Origin: Enterococcus_K sp051713825
Lineage (GTDB): Bacteria > Bacillota > Bacilli > Lactobacillales > Enterococcaceae
DNA: 64,000 nucleotides
Reading direction: 5' to 3'
Assembly (NCBI RefSeq): GCF_051713825.1
Contig: NZ_JBIOQR010000001.1
Location: forward strand, 930,001 to 994,000
Part shown: piece after piece, positions 23,652 to 32,641 of the stretch
Layout of the letters: each line of letters opens with the position of its first letter
Position numbering within the stretch: the stretch's first letter is position 1
Position numbers and translations under genes: made by a program
The notes under the pieces: generated by a model
What the model saw: only the letters and a program-made list of their open reading frames with translations
The model's database searches: none
Told to the model about the DNA's origin: nothing

Positions 23652-24572
23652 ATGAACATGCAAGAGAACAAACAGCAAATAAAAACAACCATCGACGCGC
23701 CGATTACCTCAGATTCGCGCTTATTCGGTAGTATTGAAGGGGGCGGGACAAAATTTGTCTGCGCGATTGGAAATGAACAGTTAGAAGTTGTTGAAAAGGT
23801 GGTTTTTAAGACAACAACGCCAGAAGAGACGTTACAAAAAGTCATTAAATTCTTTGAAGGAAAGTCGGTTTCAGCTATTGGGATGGGCATGTTTGGCCCG
23901 TTAGAAAATCGACTAACACACGAAAAATACGGGTATATCACAAGTACCCCAAAAGAGGGCTGGGCAGACGTTGACGTGGTGCGCCCGCTAAAAGAGGCAC
24001 TCGATGTTCCCATTTATTTCACGACAGATGTGAATTCGTCAGCCTATGGGGAATTTATCTCTAGAGAGAAGGCAGATGGACTGGTTTATTATACGATTGG
24101 TACAGGAATTGGTGCGGGTATCGTGTTAAACGGCGAAATTGTCGGAGTTACCGGCCACCCTGAGATGGGGCATGTCAGCGTTAAACGATTGGCAGATGAC
24201 GCTGAGTTTGAAGGAGTCTGTCCGTATCACAAAGACTGTCTTGAAGGCTTGGCAAGTGGGCCGACATTAGAAGCAAGACTGGGAATTCGAGGAGAGAATG
24301 TGGCATTAGATCACCCCGTATTCGAGATTATTGGCAATTATATCGCACAAGCTTGTGTCCAAGTGACGTTAACGATTCGTCCGAATATTATCGTACTTGG
24401 TGGAGGAGTCATGAGCCCAACGCTTTTAGAAATTGTCAAAAAAGAGTTCAAAAAAACCTTGAATAATTATGTTGAAATAGAGAATATGGACACGTATTTA
24501 AGCCTGCCAGCTGTAGTAGAAAACGGTTCTGCCACAATCGGGAATTTTGCGTTAGCCAAAAAGCTCATGTAA
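23652..24572 (+). CDS. ROK family fructokinase
   Basis: A 306-residue ROK-family sugar kinase. The phosphate-binding GGGTKF (about residues 30-35), the catalytic Asp in TTDVNSSAYGE, GTGIGAGI (about 153-160), and the zinc site GHPEMGH with CPYHKDCLEGLASGP (about 170-203) are characteristic of bacterial fructokinases. It would phosphorylate fructose released by the GH32 enzyme downstream. There is an extra N-terminal stretch of about 18 residues; a start a little downstream is possible, though AGGAG precedes the first ATG. It follows the regulator by 15 bp and is probably co-transcribed with it. Confidence 0.92.
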   Translation: MNMQENKQQIKTTIDAPITSDSRLFGSIEGGGTKFVCAIGNEQLEVVEKVVFKTTTPEETLQKVIKFFEGKSVSAIGMGMFGPLENRLTHEKYGYITSTPKEGWADVDVVRPLKEALDVPIYFTTDVNSSAYGEFISREKADGLVYYTIGTGIGAGIVLNGEIVGVTGHPEMGHVSVKRLADDAEFEGVCPYHKDCLEGLASGPTLEARLGIRGENVALDHPVFEIIGNYIAQACVQVTLTIRPNIIVLGGGVMSPTLLEIVKKEFKKTLNNYVEIENMDTYLSLPAVVENGSATIGNFALAKKLM

Positions 24573-24640
24573 CTTCGGCAAATAAAATTTAAAAAAAGTG
24601 GTTGAAAAAATAAATCATCTAGTATAGAATATCCATATCG

Positions 24641-24693
24641 GAAACGTTTCAAAAACGAGATGATTTATTTTTTGGAACAAACTGGAAACGTTT
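24641..24693 (+). promoter_or_regulatory. LacI-type operators 2 and 3 upstream of the permease operon
   Basis: Two further copies of GAAACGTTTC (24641-24650 and 24684-24693) lie 43 bp apart, about four helical turns, in the 141-bp gap between the fructokinase and the permease gene. A -10 like TATAGAAT (24623-24630) lies just upstream of the first. Paired operators suggest cooperative binding or looping by the locus regulator. Confidence 0.8.
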
Positions 24694-24713
24694 CAAAAAG
24701 AAGGGAGAAAGTT

Positions 24714-25628
24714 ATGAAACACAAAGTTAAACAAAACTTGAGGTACATGAAAAAAAACTACATGCTTTATATGCTGGTTTTACCTGCACTTATTTTGACG
24801 TTTATTTTCAAATATGTACCGATCTATGGATTGCTGATTGCCTTTAAAAATTACAATCCTCTTCAAGGGATTCTGGGAAGTGAGTGGGTAGGGTTCGAAC
24901 ATTTTTCACGCTTTTTATCTTCCCCGAATTTTATGAATTTATTGGTGAATACATTAAAGCTTAGTGTATATGGACTTTTACTTGGTTTCTTTCCACCAAT
25001 AATATTAGCGCTTTCTTTTAATTTGTTGGCGAGTGATAAATTGAAGAAACGGTTGCAGCTAATCTTATATGCCCCTAATTTTATTTCCGTTGTAATTATT
25101 GTGGGGATGCTCTTTTTATTCTTTTCCAATAAAGGGCCTGTAAACAGCATTTATGAGTTTTTCACTGGGAAGACGTTACCGTTTCTGACAGAGCCTGATT
25201 TCTTCCGACCCCTTTATATTTTCTCGGGAATTTGGCAAGGAATTGGCTGGTCCTCTATTCTCTATACTGCGACGCTATCCAATGTGTCACCCGAGTTGAT
25301 TGATGCAGCCAAAATTGATGGGGCTAACGTGTTGCAACGGGTCTGGCATGTTGATTTACCAGCAATTAAGCCAGTAATGGTGATTAGTTTTATCTTGGCT
25401 GCAGGAGGCATTATGAGTGTCGGCTATGAAAAAGCCTATCTGATGCAAACGACGATGAATCTGCCAAGCTCTGAAATTATCGCAACCTACGTCTATAAAG
25501 TGGGGCTTCAATCAGGGGATTATAGTTATTCAACTGCGGTTGGTTTATTCAACTCAGTGATCAATCTTATTTTGATTGTGGTTGTTAACCAAACAGTGAA
25601 AAAATTAAACGATGGGGAGGGTTTGTAA
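24714..25628 (+). CDS. Carbohydrate ABC transporter permease 1 (LplB/SusT1-like)
   Basis: A 304-residue membrane protein with six predicted helices and the EAA loop (ELIDAAKIDGANVLQRVWHV, about 205-224) that docks the ATPase. It belongs to the LplB group of carbohydrate uptake permeases that work with large binding lipoproteins. The ATG at 24714 is chosen because AGAAGGGAG precedes it; upstream in-frame codons lie within the operators. It overlaps the next permease gene by one base. Together with the next three genes it matches the S. pneumoniae susT1-susT2-susX-susH order. Confidence 0.93.
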   Translation: MKHKVKQNLRYMKKNYMLYMLVLPALILTFIFKYVPIYGLLIAFKNYNPLQGILGSEWVGFEHFSRFLSSPNFMNLLVNTLKLSVYGLLLGFFPPIILALSFNLLASDKLKKRLQLILYAPNFISVVIIVGMLFLFFSNKGPVNSIYEFFTGKTLPFLTEPDFFRPLYIFSGIWQGIGWSSILYTATLSNVSPELIDAAKIDGANVLQRVWHVDLPAIKPVMVISFILAAGGIMSVGYEKAYLMQTTMNLPSSEIIATYVYKVGLQSGDYSYSTAVGLFNSVINLILIVVVNQTVKKLNDGEGL

Positions 25629-26509
25629 TGTCTAATAATACTCGGTTTGATAGAAACGTTTTGATGATTAATAAACTATTAATTGGTTTACTCGTCTTCA
25701 TTACCGTCGTTCCGTTAGCCTATGTCTTGGCCGCGTCGTTTCAAAATCCTGATACATTAATGAGTAAAGGAATTAGCTTTAATCTAAAAGATTGGACTTT
25801 AGCTGGTTATCAAAAAGTTTTAGCCAACGATTCAATTCTGCGTGGGTTTGTGAATTCGATGTTATATTCTTTTGCTTATGCTGCGTTTTCAACGTTTATC
25901 ACGATGATTTGTGCGTATCCTCTATCGAAAAAGGAGTTTGTTGGGCGCAATGTGATTATGTCTTTCTTCATGTTGACAATGTTTTTCGGTGGAGGGTTAG
26001 TTCCGACTTATATGGTGGTCAAAGGGTTAGGTATTCTGGATACACCATGGGCTATTATTTTGCCTGGAGCCATTAATATTTGGAATATTATTCTCGCTAG
26101 AACGTATTTCCAAGGGCTGCCTGATGAGCTAGAGGAGGCGGCCAAAATTGATGGGGCCAACGACATGCAAGTCTTTTTCAGAATCATGTTACCTTTGGCT
26201 AAACCAATTATGTTTGTCTTATTTTTATATGCCTTTGTGGGTCAGTGGAATAGCTATTTTGATGCCATGATCTATATTAAAGATCCCAATTTACAACCGT
26301 TACAATTGATTTTACGGAACATTTTGATTCAAAACCAGATTGATACCAATATGGTTGGCTCACAAGCGGCTATGGCAGAGATGGAGAAAGTCGCGCAATT
26401 AATTAAATACGCGACGATTATTATCTCAAGCTTGCCACTAATTATTATGTATCCATTCTTCCAAAAATATTTTGATAAGGGTGTATTGATTGGTTCTGTC
26501 AAGGGCTAG
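25628..26509 (+). CDS. Carbohydrate ABC transporter permease 2 (YtcP/SusT2-like)
   Basis: A 293-residue inner-membrane permease with six predicted helices and the EAA motif (ELEEAAKIDGANDMQVFF, about 170-187). It is the second channel subunit and starts on the last base of the first permease stop codon (TAATG), so translation is coupled. GGGGAGG precedes the ATG. No ATPase is encoded in the cluster, so the pair must use a shared ATPase such as an MsmK/MsiK-type protein encoded elsewhere. Confidence 0.93.
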   Translation: MSNNTRFDRNVLMINKLLIGLLVFITVVPLAYVLAASFQNPDTLMSKGISFNLKDWTLAGYQKVLANDSILRGFVNSMLYSFAYAAFSTFITMICAYPLSKKEFVGRNVIMSFFMLTMFFGGGLVPTYMVVKGLGILDTPWAIILPGAINIWNIILARTYFQGLPDELEEAAKIDGANDMQVFFRIMLPLAKPIMFVLFLYAFVGQWNSYFDAMIYIKDPNLQPLQLILRNILIQNQIDTNMVGSQAAMAEMEKVAQLIKYATIIISSLPLIIMYPFFQKYFDKGVLIGSVKG

Positions 26510-26548
26510 TTTCATTGAAAAATTTTAACTAAGAGAGGGATTTGAAAA

Positions 26549-28168
26549 ATGAAAACAAAAAAATTAATGGTTTTAGGGATGTCTGCTGCAGTTTTATTCG
26601 CTTTAGGAGCATGTGGCAAAAAAGGAAACAGTGATCAGAGCGCTAGTAAAGACTACGAATTAACTAAGGTGGAATTCCCCTTAAAAGACAAAGTTGAATT
26701 GAATATGTTGGTGTCAGAAAGTCCAACTGCTCCAGATAATCCAAATGACATGTTAATTTTTAAACGCTTAGAGGAACAAAGCAACGTGCATATTAACTGG
26801 ACCAATTATGCCAACGATTTTGCTGAAAAAAGGAATCTAGATATTGCATCAGGTGACTTACCTGACGCAATCTTTAATGCAGGTGCAAGTGAGCAGGATC
26901 TGTTGACTTGGGGTGAAAACGGCGTAATCGTTCCTCTTGAAGAAGCGATTGACAAGTATATGCCGAACCTACAAAAAGTTTTTGAAGAAGCACCTGAATA
27001 CAAACAAATGTTGACAGCTCCTGATGGTCATATTTATTCGCTACCTTGGATTGAAGAGCTTGGCGAAGGTAAAAAATCGATTCATACCGTGAATTCATTA
27101 GGGTGGATTAATCAGGCTTGGTTGACTAAGTTAGGCTTGGAGCATCCAAAAAATGCAGAAGAATTATACAATGTGTTAAAAGCCTTTAAGGAAAAAGATC
27201 CAAACGGTAACGGCAAAGCAGATGAAATCCCAATGAGTTTTATCTCAAATGATGACGGCAATGATTTGAAAATGTTATTTGCGGCATTTGGCGATGGCAC
27301 GGGTGATAATGGAAACCACTTAGTTGTCGATGATAATGGCAAGGTTCAGTTTACAGCGAATACGGAAAACTACAAAAAAGCCGTTAAGTTCTTTAATAAA
27401 GCTTATGAAGAAGGATTAATTGATACAGAAAGTTTTGAGCAGGACTGGTCTCGTTATGTTGCAAAAGGCAACGATCAAAAGTATGGATTGTACTTTACTT
27501 GGGATCCACACAATGTGACTGGGGCGACAGATGATTATGTGATGTATCAACCAATGGCTAACGAAACAGGCAAAGTAAATGTGACCAGAACCAATAACTT
27601 CGGTTTTTCAAGAGACCGGTTTGTGATTACCTCAGCGAATAAAAACTTGGAGCTGACAGCTAAATGGATTGACCAAATGTATGCACCTGTACAATCCGTT
27701 CAAAATAACTGGGGAACATATGGCGACGAGGGTCAAAATATTTTCAAATACGATGAAGAAAAAAATCAATTAACTCATGAACCACTTGATGGTGCAGCGC
27801 CTGTTGAAGTTCGTCAAAAAACAGCAGTCGGCGGTCCGTTAGCGATTTTGGATAGTTATTACGGTACGTATACAACAATGCCTGATGATGCAAAATGGCG
27901 TCTTGATTTGATGGATCAATATATTTTCCCTTATGTTCAAAATGAAAATAATTATCCAAACATTTTCCTTTCGGCTGAAGATACCAAACGTTTAGCGGAT
28001 ATTGATGCAGATATGCAAGATTTTATTTTAAGAAAACGCGATGAATGGATTACAAAAGGAAATATTGATAAAGAGTGGGATGACTATTTAGCACAATTGA
28101 AATCATTTGGTTTGGATGAGTGGTTAGAAATTAAACAAAAAAATTATACGAATTATACTAAAGGATGA
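26549..28168 (+). CDS. Sugar-binding lipoprotein of the ABC transporter (SusX-like)
   Basis: A 539-residue solute-binding lipoprotein. The signal peptide ends at the lipobox LGAC (Cys at about residue 22), after which the mature protein begins GKKGNSDQ. The size and fold class match the large (about 540-residue) binding proteins of the LipO/SusX and fructo-oligosaccharide type. A calcium-binding-like loop (DPNGNGKADEIP, about 216-227) is visible. It would capture sucrose or short fructans outside the membrane and deliver them to the two permeases. AGAGAGGG precedes the ATG. Confidence 0.94.
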   Translation: MKTKKLMVLGMSAAVLFALGACGKKGNSDQSASKDYELTKVEFPLKDKVELNMLVSESPTAPDNPNDMLIFKRLEEQSNVHINWTNYANDFAEKRNLDIASGDLPDAIFNAGASEQDLLTWGENGVIVPLEEAIDKYMPNLQKVFEEAPEYKQMLTAPDGHIYSLPWIEELGEGKKSIHTVNSLGWINQAWLTKLGLEHPKNAEELYNVLKAFKEKDPNGNGKADEIPMSFISNDDGNDLKMLFAAFGDGTGDNGNHLVVDDNGKVQFTANTENYKKAVKFFNKAYEEGLIDTESFEQDWSRYVAKGNDQKYGLYFTWDPHNVTGATDDYVMYQPMANETGKVNVTRTNNFGFSRDRFVITSANKNLELTAKWIDQMYAPVQSVQNNWGTYGDEGQNIFKYDEEKNQLTHEPLDGAAPVEVRQKTAVGGPLAILDSYYGTYTTMPDDAKWRLDLMDQYIFPYVQNENNYPNIFLSAEDTKRLADIDADMQDFILRKRDEWITKGNIDKEWDDYLAQLKSFGLDEWLEIKQKNYTNYTKG

Positions 28169-28172
28169 GAGA

Positions 28173-29546
28173 ATGACAGTTGATAAATGGATTTTAGATA
28201 ATACAGCACAGGTGAATACAACTTACAAACCCAAGGCCCACTTTTCGGCACCAATTGGATGGATTAATGACCCAAATGGGTTTGTGTATTATAAAGGAGA
28301 GTATCACTTGTTTTACCAATTTCACCCCTATTCTGCGAAATGGGGTCCAATGCATTGGGGGCATGCAAAGAGTCAGGATTTGGTGAACTGGACGCATTTG
28401 CCCGTCGCGTTAACTCCAGATCAACCTTATGATAAAGGCGGTTGTTTTTCAGGTACTGCTTTGGTACAAGGTGATAAACTAATTCTGATGTACACAGGAG
28501 TCTCAGAAAAAGAGGGGCAGGCCTGTCAAGTTCAGTGTATCGCAGAGAGCACAGACGGCCTTCATTTTGAAAAATCACCGCATAATCCAGTGATTGACGA
28601 GCGTCATGTGAAAAATACGGCTGATTTTCGGGACCCTAAAATTTTTATGAGAGAGAATAAATATTACTCCTTAGTTGCTTCAACCGAAGAGGGAATTGGC
28701 AATGTCTTGTTATTTGAGTCAGATGATTTGGCTGACTGGAGATTTAAGTCAACCTTCTTGACGGCCAAACCTCATCAGGGCAGAATTTGGGAGTGTCCAG
28801 ATTTGTTTGAATTAGATGGAAAAGATATCTTGATTGTCTCCCCTATTGCGTTTGCACCAGACGGCTATCGTTATACAAATGTGAACAGCTCTGTGTATTT
28901 CGTTGGGAAAGTAGATTGGGCCACCTATACATTTATACCAGAGAGTTATGATGAAATTGACTCTGGCCTAGACTTCTATGCACCTCAGACGTTGGTGGAT
29001 GATAAGAAGCGCCGACTGCTGATTGCTTGGCAACAAATGTGGGGCCGAACGATGCCAACAGATGAGCTGGGTCATCGTTGGGCAGGAAGTATGGTGATTC
29101 CTAGAGAGCTTCGTTTGGTCGATGGTAAGTTGACCCAATCGGTTGTCTCTGAGTTTCATGAAAAGCTAAAGCTATCTTCTTCACAGATTGTTAAAGATCG
29201 TTACAAAGGACCTGTGACACTGTACACACAAATAGAGACAAAAGAAGCATTCTCTATCGAAATTGGTTCGGCTTCTGATTCTCTTGAATTTACTTATGAT
29301 GGAGCAGTCTTAACGATTGACCGAACCAAGCTCACTCGACAAATTCAAGGAGAAGAAACCTATTCTAGTGTTCGTAAAAAAGAATACTCTTCTGAAAAAT
29401 TGGTAGTCAGACTATACGTGGATGAGTCTTGTTGTGAGATCATCGTCAATGACGAAGTCGCTTTTTCAACCACCTTTTATTTAGAAACAGAAACACCTGA
29501 GATAAAAATCACTGGAGCCGAGCTAAAAGTAACTACGTACAGCTAG
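28173..29546 (+). CDS. GH32 beta-fructofuranosidase (cytoplasmic)
   Basis: A 457-residue glycoside hydrolase family 32 enzyme: a five-bladed beta-propeller followed by a beta-sandwich. The nucleophile Asp is in GWINDPNGF (about residues 29-37), the transition-state Asp in FRDPK (about 152-156), and the acid/base Glu in WECPDLF (about 207-213). There is no signal peptide or anchor, so it acts on intact sugars brought in by the ABC transporter rather than on exported polymer. The likely substrates are sucrose and short fructo-oligosaccharides (inference from context). It begins 4 bp after the binding-protein stop and is followed by a terminator. Confidence 0.94.
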   Translation: MTVDKWILDNTAQVNTTYKPKAHFSAPIGWINDPNGFVYYKGEYHLFYQFHPYSAKWGPMHWGHAKSQDLVNWTHLPVALTPDQPYDKGGCFSGTALVQGDKLILMYTGVSEKEGQACQVQCIAESTDGLHFEKSPHNPVIDERHVKNTADFRDPKIFMRENKYYSLVASTEEGIGNVLLFESDDLADWRFKSTFLTAKPHQGRIWECPDLFELDGKDILIVSPIAFAPDGYRYTNVNSSVYFVGKVDWATYTFIPESYDEIDSGLDFYAPQTLVDDKKRRLLIAWQQMWGRTMPTDELGHRWAGSMVIPRELRLVDGKLTQSVVSEFHEKLKLSSSQIVKDRYKGPVTLYTQIETKEAFSIEIGSASDSLEFTYDGAVLTIDRTKLTRQIQGEETYSSVRKKEYSSEKLVVRLYVDESCCEIIVNDEVAFSTTFYLETETPEIKITGAELKVTTYS

Positions 29547-29583
29547 TGGGATGGTTCTTTACCCACCGTTTAATCGAATACTA

Positions 29584-29633
29584 GGAGCGTGAGACCTAAC
29601 TCTTTGAGTTACGGTTTCACGCTCTCTTTTTGT
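29584..29633 (+). terminator. Terminator of the sucrose/fructan operon
   Basis: Arms GAGCGTGAgACC and GGTTTCACGCTC pair around a loop near 29597-29612, followed by CTTTTTG. The rest of the 569-bp gap before the response regulator holds only a possible 16-codon ORF. Confidence 0.85.
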
Positions 29634-29960
29634 TTCGAAATGACTCTTTCGAATGAAGCGGCTCATCGTTGGAACAATCTATTGTGAAAAATAGTCGCTA
29701 GTCTTTACTTTCGATCTAAGCATATATTTTTATATCAAAATTTTTCGGGAAGGAAGTCGAATTTTGAAATAGACGCTAGATTTATTGGTATTTTCTCTCG
29801 TTTTTTACTCCTGGAAAAGGTCATTTTGGGTACTTTTTTAACGATTATGACCGATTTTCGACCGTTTAGGACAGAAATGGTTAGGGACTCTCTTTTTCGT
29901 ATATCATAGAGACATCAAGAAAAATGATGGACTTATAGGCAAACGAGAATGCGAGGGCAG

Positions 29961-30011
29961 ATGAAATTCATCGTAAAAAGGTGGAAAATTATCCGATTGT
30001 TTGTTTTTTAA
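29961..30011 (+). CDS. Possible 16-codon cationic peptide ORF
   Basis: ATG at 29961, preceded by GAGGG at short spacing, encodes MKFIVKRWKIIRLFVF, a basic and hydrophobic peptide. It lies about 105 bp upstream of a two-component system thought to sense envelope-active compounds. An ORF this short may be chance; no homologue is known to me. Confidence 0.15.
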   Translation: MKFIVKRWKIIRLFVF

Positions 30012-30115
30012 TCTATCCTTACAGTTCTCAAGGGAAAAGAATTTTTCATTGAAAAAATAGGTTTACCAGAGAAATAAATTCAAGTAGACTAGGAGGAGCA
30101 AAAGGAAGTGAAACC

Positions 30116-30775
30116 ATGGTTAAAATTGGAATTGTAGAGGATGACCGCTTACTGCAAGAAGCGTTAGACATTCTATTAAGAAAAGAAGGGTATGAGGTGC
30201 TTCACGCATTTACCTGTCAAGATGGAATGGATTTGTTGAAGGAACATCCAGACATTCTCTTGTTAGATATTAATTTACCTGACGGCTTGGGGTTTCAAGT
30301 GTGTGACGCGGCTAAGCAGATACCTGTTATTTTTTTGACGGCTAGAGATGACGAAGTGGATATGTTACAGGCCTATGATTCTGGTTGTGAGGATTATGTA
30401 GTGAAGCCTTTTTCAACAGAGGTCTTAAAGAAAAAGATTCAGGTGGTTTTAAAACGAAACGCAGTGACGCTAGATATTTTTCGGCATGAAACATTAACGA
30501 TAGACTATAAAAAGAAACAAGTCATTCAAGCCAATCAATTGATTCGTTTGACAGCAAAAGAGTATCAGCTATTAGAGTATTTGACTAGAAATGCTGGACA
30601 GGTGGTTTCTAAAGAAGCGATTCTGCACCGTGTCTGGGATTTGGAGGGCTCATTTGTCGGAGAGAATACAGTCAGCGTGACAATCAATCGTTTAAAAAAG
30701 AAAATTGAACCGACCGAACGAGAAATGAACTATATCAAAAATATATTTGGAATGGGCTACGTATTTGGGGAGTGA
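30116..30775 (+). CDS. OmpR-type response regulator
   Basis: A 219-residue response regulator. The receiver domain carries the acidic pair (EDD, 8-10), the phosphorylated Asp in LLLDINLPDG (about 51), and Lys in VVKPFS (about 101). The C-terminal winged HTH of the OmpR/PhoB type follows (about 125-219). It resembles the BceR-like regulators that control peptide-antibiotic transporters. The stop overlaps the kinase gene. AAGGAAGTG precedes the ATG. Confidence 0.93.
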   Translation: MVKIGIVEDDRLLQEALDILLRKEGYEVLHAFTCQDGMDLLKEHPDILLLDINLPDGLGFQVCDAAKQIPVIFLTARDDEVDMLQAYDSGCEDYVVKPFSTEVLKKKIQVVLKRNAVTLDIFRHETLTIDYKKKQVIQANQLIRLTAKEYQLLEYLTRNAGQVVSKEAILHRVWDLEGSFVGENTVSVTINRLKKKIEPTEREMNYIKNIFGMGYVFGE

Positions 30776-30777
30776 TG

Positions 30778-31779
30778 ATGATAAAAACTTGGATAAAACA
30801 GTATTGGATTCAGTTGGTTCAACTAGGGATTGCAGGGTTTATTGTTGGTCTCGCCTACTATTATACTCAGCAGATTGGTTTCAGCTTACTTGTGCTGAGT
30901 CTATTGTTTCTTTTTTTACTACTCGCTTTTTGTGAACGAAGAAGGTATGAACGAATCGTTGAGGGGATTGGCAAATCTATCCAAACGGTTTTTGAGGAAG
31001 GTCTGTTAGAAAACGTTCCTGAAAATAGAGATGAGCTTGTTTCTAAAGTCTATAAGCAGCTTCAACGTTTAGAAGAAACGGTCATCAGTATCAAGCGATC
31101 AGCTAGTAAAGATAAGAATAGTATCCAAAAACTGATCACTGAAATTGCGCATCAATTGCGTACCCCATTGGTTAGTATTGAAACCTATTTAGAAATTTTG
31201 AAACTTCCTGATGTGTCAGAGTCAGAGAAGAGACAAGCTGTTAATGCACTTGAAGCTTCGCAGAAAAAGATCTCTTTTTTAGTAGAAAGTTTTATCAAAA
31301 TGTCTCGCTTAGATCAGCATTTAATTCAGCTTAAAAATGCGAATTTATCGTTGAAGGAAACGGTTGTTGGGGCAGTGTTTCAGTTACATAAGCAAGCGGA
31401 ATTTAAAGAAATTGAGGTTACGGTGATAGCCCCTACAGAAATCATTCTTCCTCATGACAAGAATTGGTTAGGAGAAGCTTTTTATAACTTGATTGACAAT
31501 AGTATCAAGTATTCTCCTAAACATTCAACAATTGAAATCGAATTGATTGATAATGAAATGTTTGCTCAAATTAACATTCGAGATTATGGAATAGGGATTG
31601 AAAAAGAGGAAGAAGCAAATCTCTATCAGCGTTTTTATCGAGGGAAAAACGTAACAACGCAAGAGGGTTTTGGGATTGGGCTGTATACTGCACGGAGAAT
31701 TATCATGTGTCATAAGGGGCTTATGAATATTAAACGTGAACAACCTGGACTTAGTACAACTATCTACTTGCCAAAATAA
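30778..31779 (+). CDS. Sensor histidine kinase (BceS-like)
   Basis: A 333-residue membrane kinase. Two closely spaced transmembrane helices (about residues 12-30 and 34-53) with almost no external loop mark it as an intramembrane-sensing type. A linker, H-box IAHQLRTPLVSIETYLEIL (His at about 122) and HATPase motifs (DNSIKYSP, DYGIGI, GFGIGLY) follow. Three start codons lie in a row (GTG 30772, ATG 30775, ATG 30778); the last has the best spacing to GGGGAG. Such kinases often sense through a partner ABC transporter, here encoded next, rather than binding the signal directly. Confidence 0.92.
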   Translation: MIKTWIKQYWIQLVQLGIAGFIVGLAYYYTQQIGFSLLVLSLLFLFLLLAFCERRRYERIVEGIGKSIQTVFEEGLLENVPENRDELVSKVYKQLQRLEETVISIKRSASKDKNSIQKLITEIAHQLRTPLVSIETYLEILKLPDVSESEKRQAVNALEASQKKISFLVESFIKMSRLDQHLIQLKNANLSLKETVVGAVFQLHKQAEFKEIEVTVIAPTEIILPHDKNWLGEAFYNLIDNSIKYSPKHSTIEIELIDNEMFAQINIRDYGIGIEKEEEANLYQRFYRGKNVTTQEGFGIGLYTARRIIMCHKGLMNIKREQPGLSTTIYLPK

Positions 31780-31803
31780 AAGCAGATCCTTTTGGTTATT
31801 TTA

Positions 31804-31845
31804 AAGCCTGTCCCATTAGTCAACTTTGGCTAATGGGACAGGCTT
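31804..31845. repeat. Perfect 16-bp inverted repeat between kinase and transporter genes
   Basis: AAGCCTGTCCCATTAG (31804-31819) and its exact complement (31830-31845) enclose a 10-base loop, 25 bp after the kinase stop. There is no T tract on the plus strand, so it is not a typical terminator. It separates the two-component genes from the ABC genes and could be an attenuator, a processing site or a mobile-element remnant. Confidence 0.85.
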
Positions 31846-31961
31846 CAAATTTGAGGAAGGCTAGTAAGAAGGCACAAAAAGAATTAGATTTGTTTGATTC
31901 TGTAAGAAGTTTGTTAGAAATGCCCGTTATACTGAATTTAGCAAGAGTGAAAGTGAGGACG

Positions 31962-32627
31962 ATGATGGTGATTTTAAAAACCAATCAATTAAAAAAAACA
32001 TACGGAACCGGTGAAACACAAGTACACGCATTGGATGAGGTGACCATTCAAATCGACGAGGGGGAATTTATTGCGATTGTCGGTAGCTCCGGAAGTGGCA
32101 AAAGTACCCTTTTGAATATGCTTGGTGGTTTAGATACCCCAGATAGTGGGGAAGTGATTGTCAGACGCAAGCGCCTGAATCAGCTGAGTAATGATGAATT
32201 AACCATCTTTAGAAGACGGAATATTGGGTTTGTTTTCCAAAATTATAACCTGGTTCCTATTTTGAATGTGTATGAAAATATTACCTTACCGTTAAAGTTG
32301 GATGGCATTGAAATTGATGAAGTCTATTTTGAACGGGTCACTAAAAAATTGCAGCTACAGCAAAAGTTAGAGCAAATGCCGGGGAATTTATCGGGCGGTC
32401 AACAACAACGAGTCGCGATTGCGCGAGCTTTACTGACAAAACCGGCAATTATTTTAGCAGATGAACCCACAGGAAATCTTGACTCCAAAAACAGTTTGGA
32501 AGTGGTGGCCTTATTAAAGTCGTCTGCTTATGATTTTAATCAAACGATTGCAGTCGTGACGCACAGTGAAGAAATTGCACAGATGGCTGATCGAATTATC
32601 CGAATTGAAGATGGAAAAGTCTGTTAG
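31962..32627 (+). CDS. ABC transporter ATPase, MacB/BceA (LolD-like) type
   Basis: A 221-residue ATPase: Walker A GSSGSGKST (about residues 41-49), Q-loop, signature LSGGQQQR (about 140-147), Walker B IILADEPTGNLD and switch His THSEE. It belongs to the MacB/BceA/LolD group that powers FtsX-type permeases rather than classical importers. The start is placed at ATG 31962 (another ATG follows at 31965) because GTGAGG lies just upstream; the frame is open much further upstream, through the hairpin at 31804, but has no ribosome binding site there. The permease gene begins 14 bp after its stop. Confidence 0.92.
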   Translation: MMVILKTNQLKKTYGTGETQVHALDEVTIQIDEGEFIAIVGSSGSGKSTLLNMLGGLDTPDSGEVIVRRKRLNQLSNDELTIFRRRNIGFVFQNYNLVPILNVYENITLPLKLDGIEIDEVYFERVTKKLQLQQKLEQMPGNLSGGQQQRVAIARALLTKPAIILADEPTGNLDSKNSLEVVALLKSSAYDFNQTIAVVTHSEEIAQMADRIIRIEDGKVC

Positions 32628-32641
32628 AAAGAGGGAGAACG

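Noticed and set aside
31833..31961. N-terminal 43-codon extension of the ABC ATPase
   Set aside because: It begins inside the hairpin at 31804-31845 without a ribosome binding site, and ATPases of this family start near the ATG at 31962.
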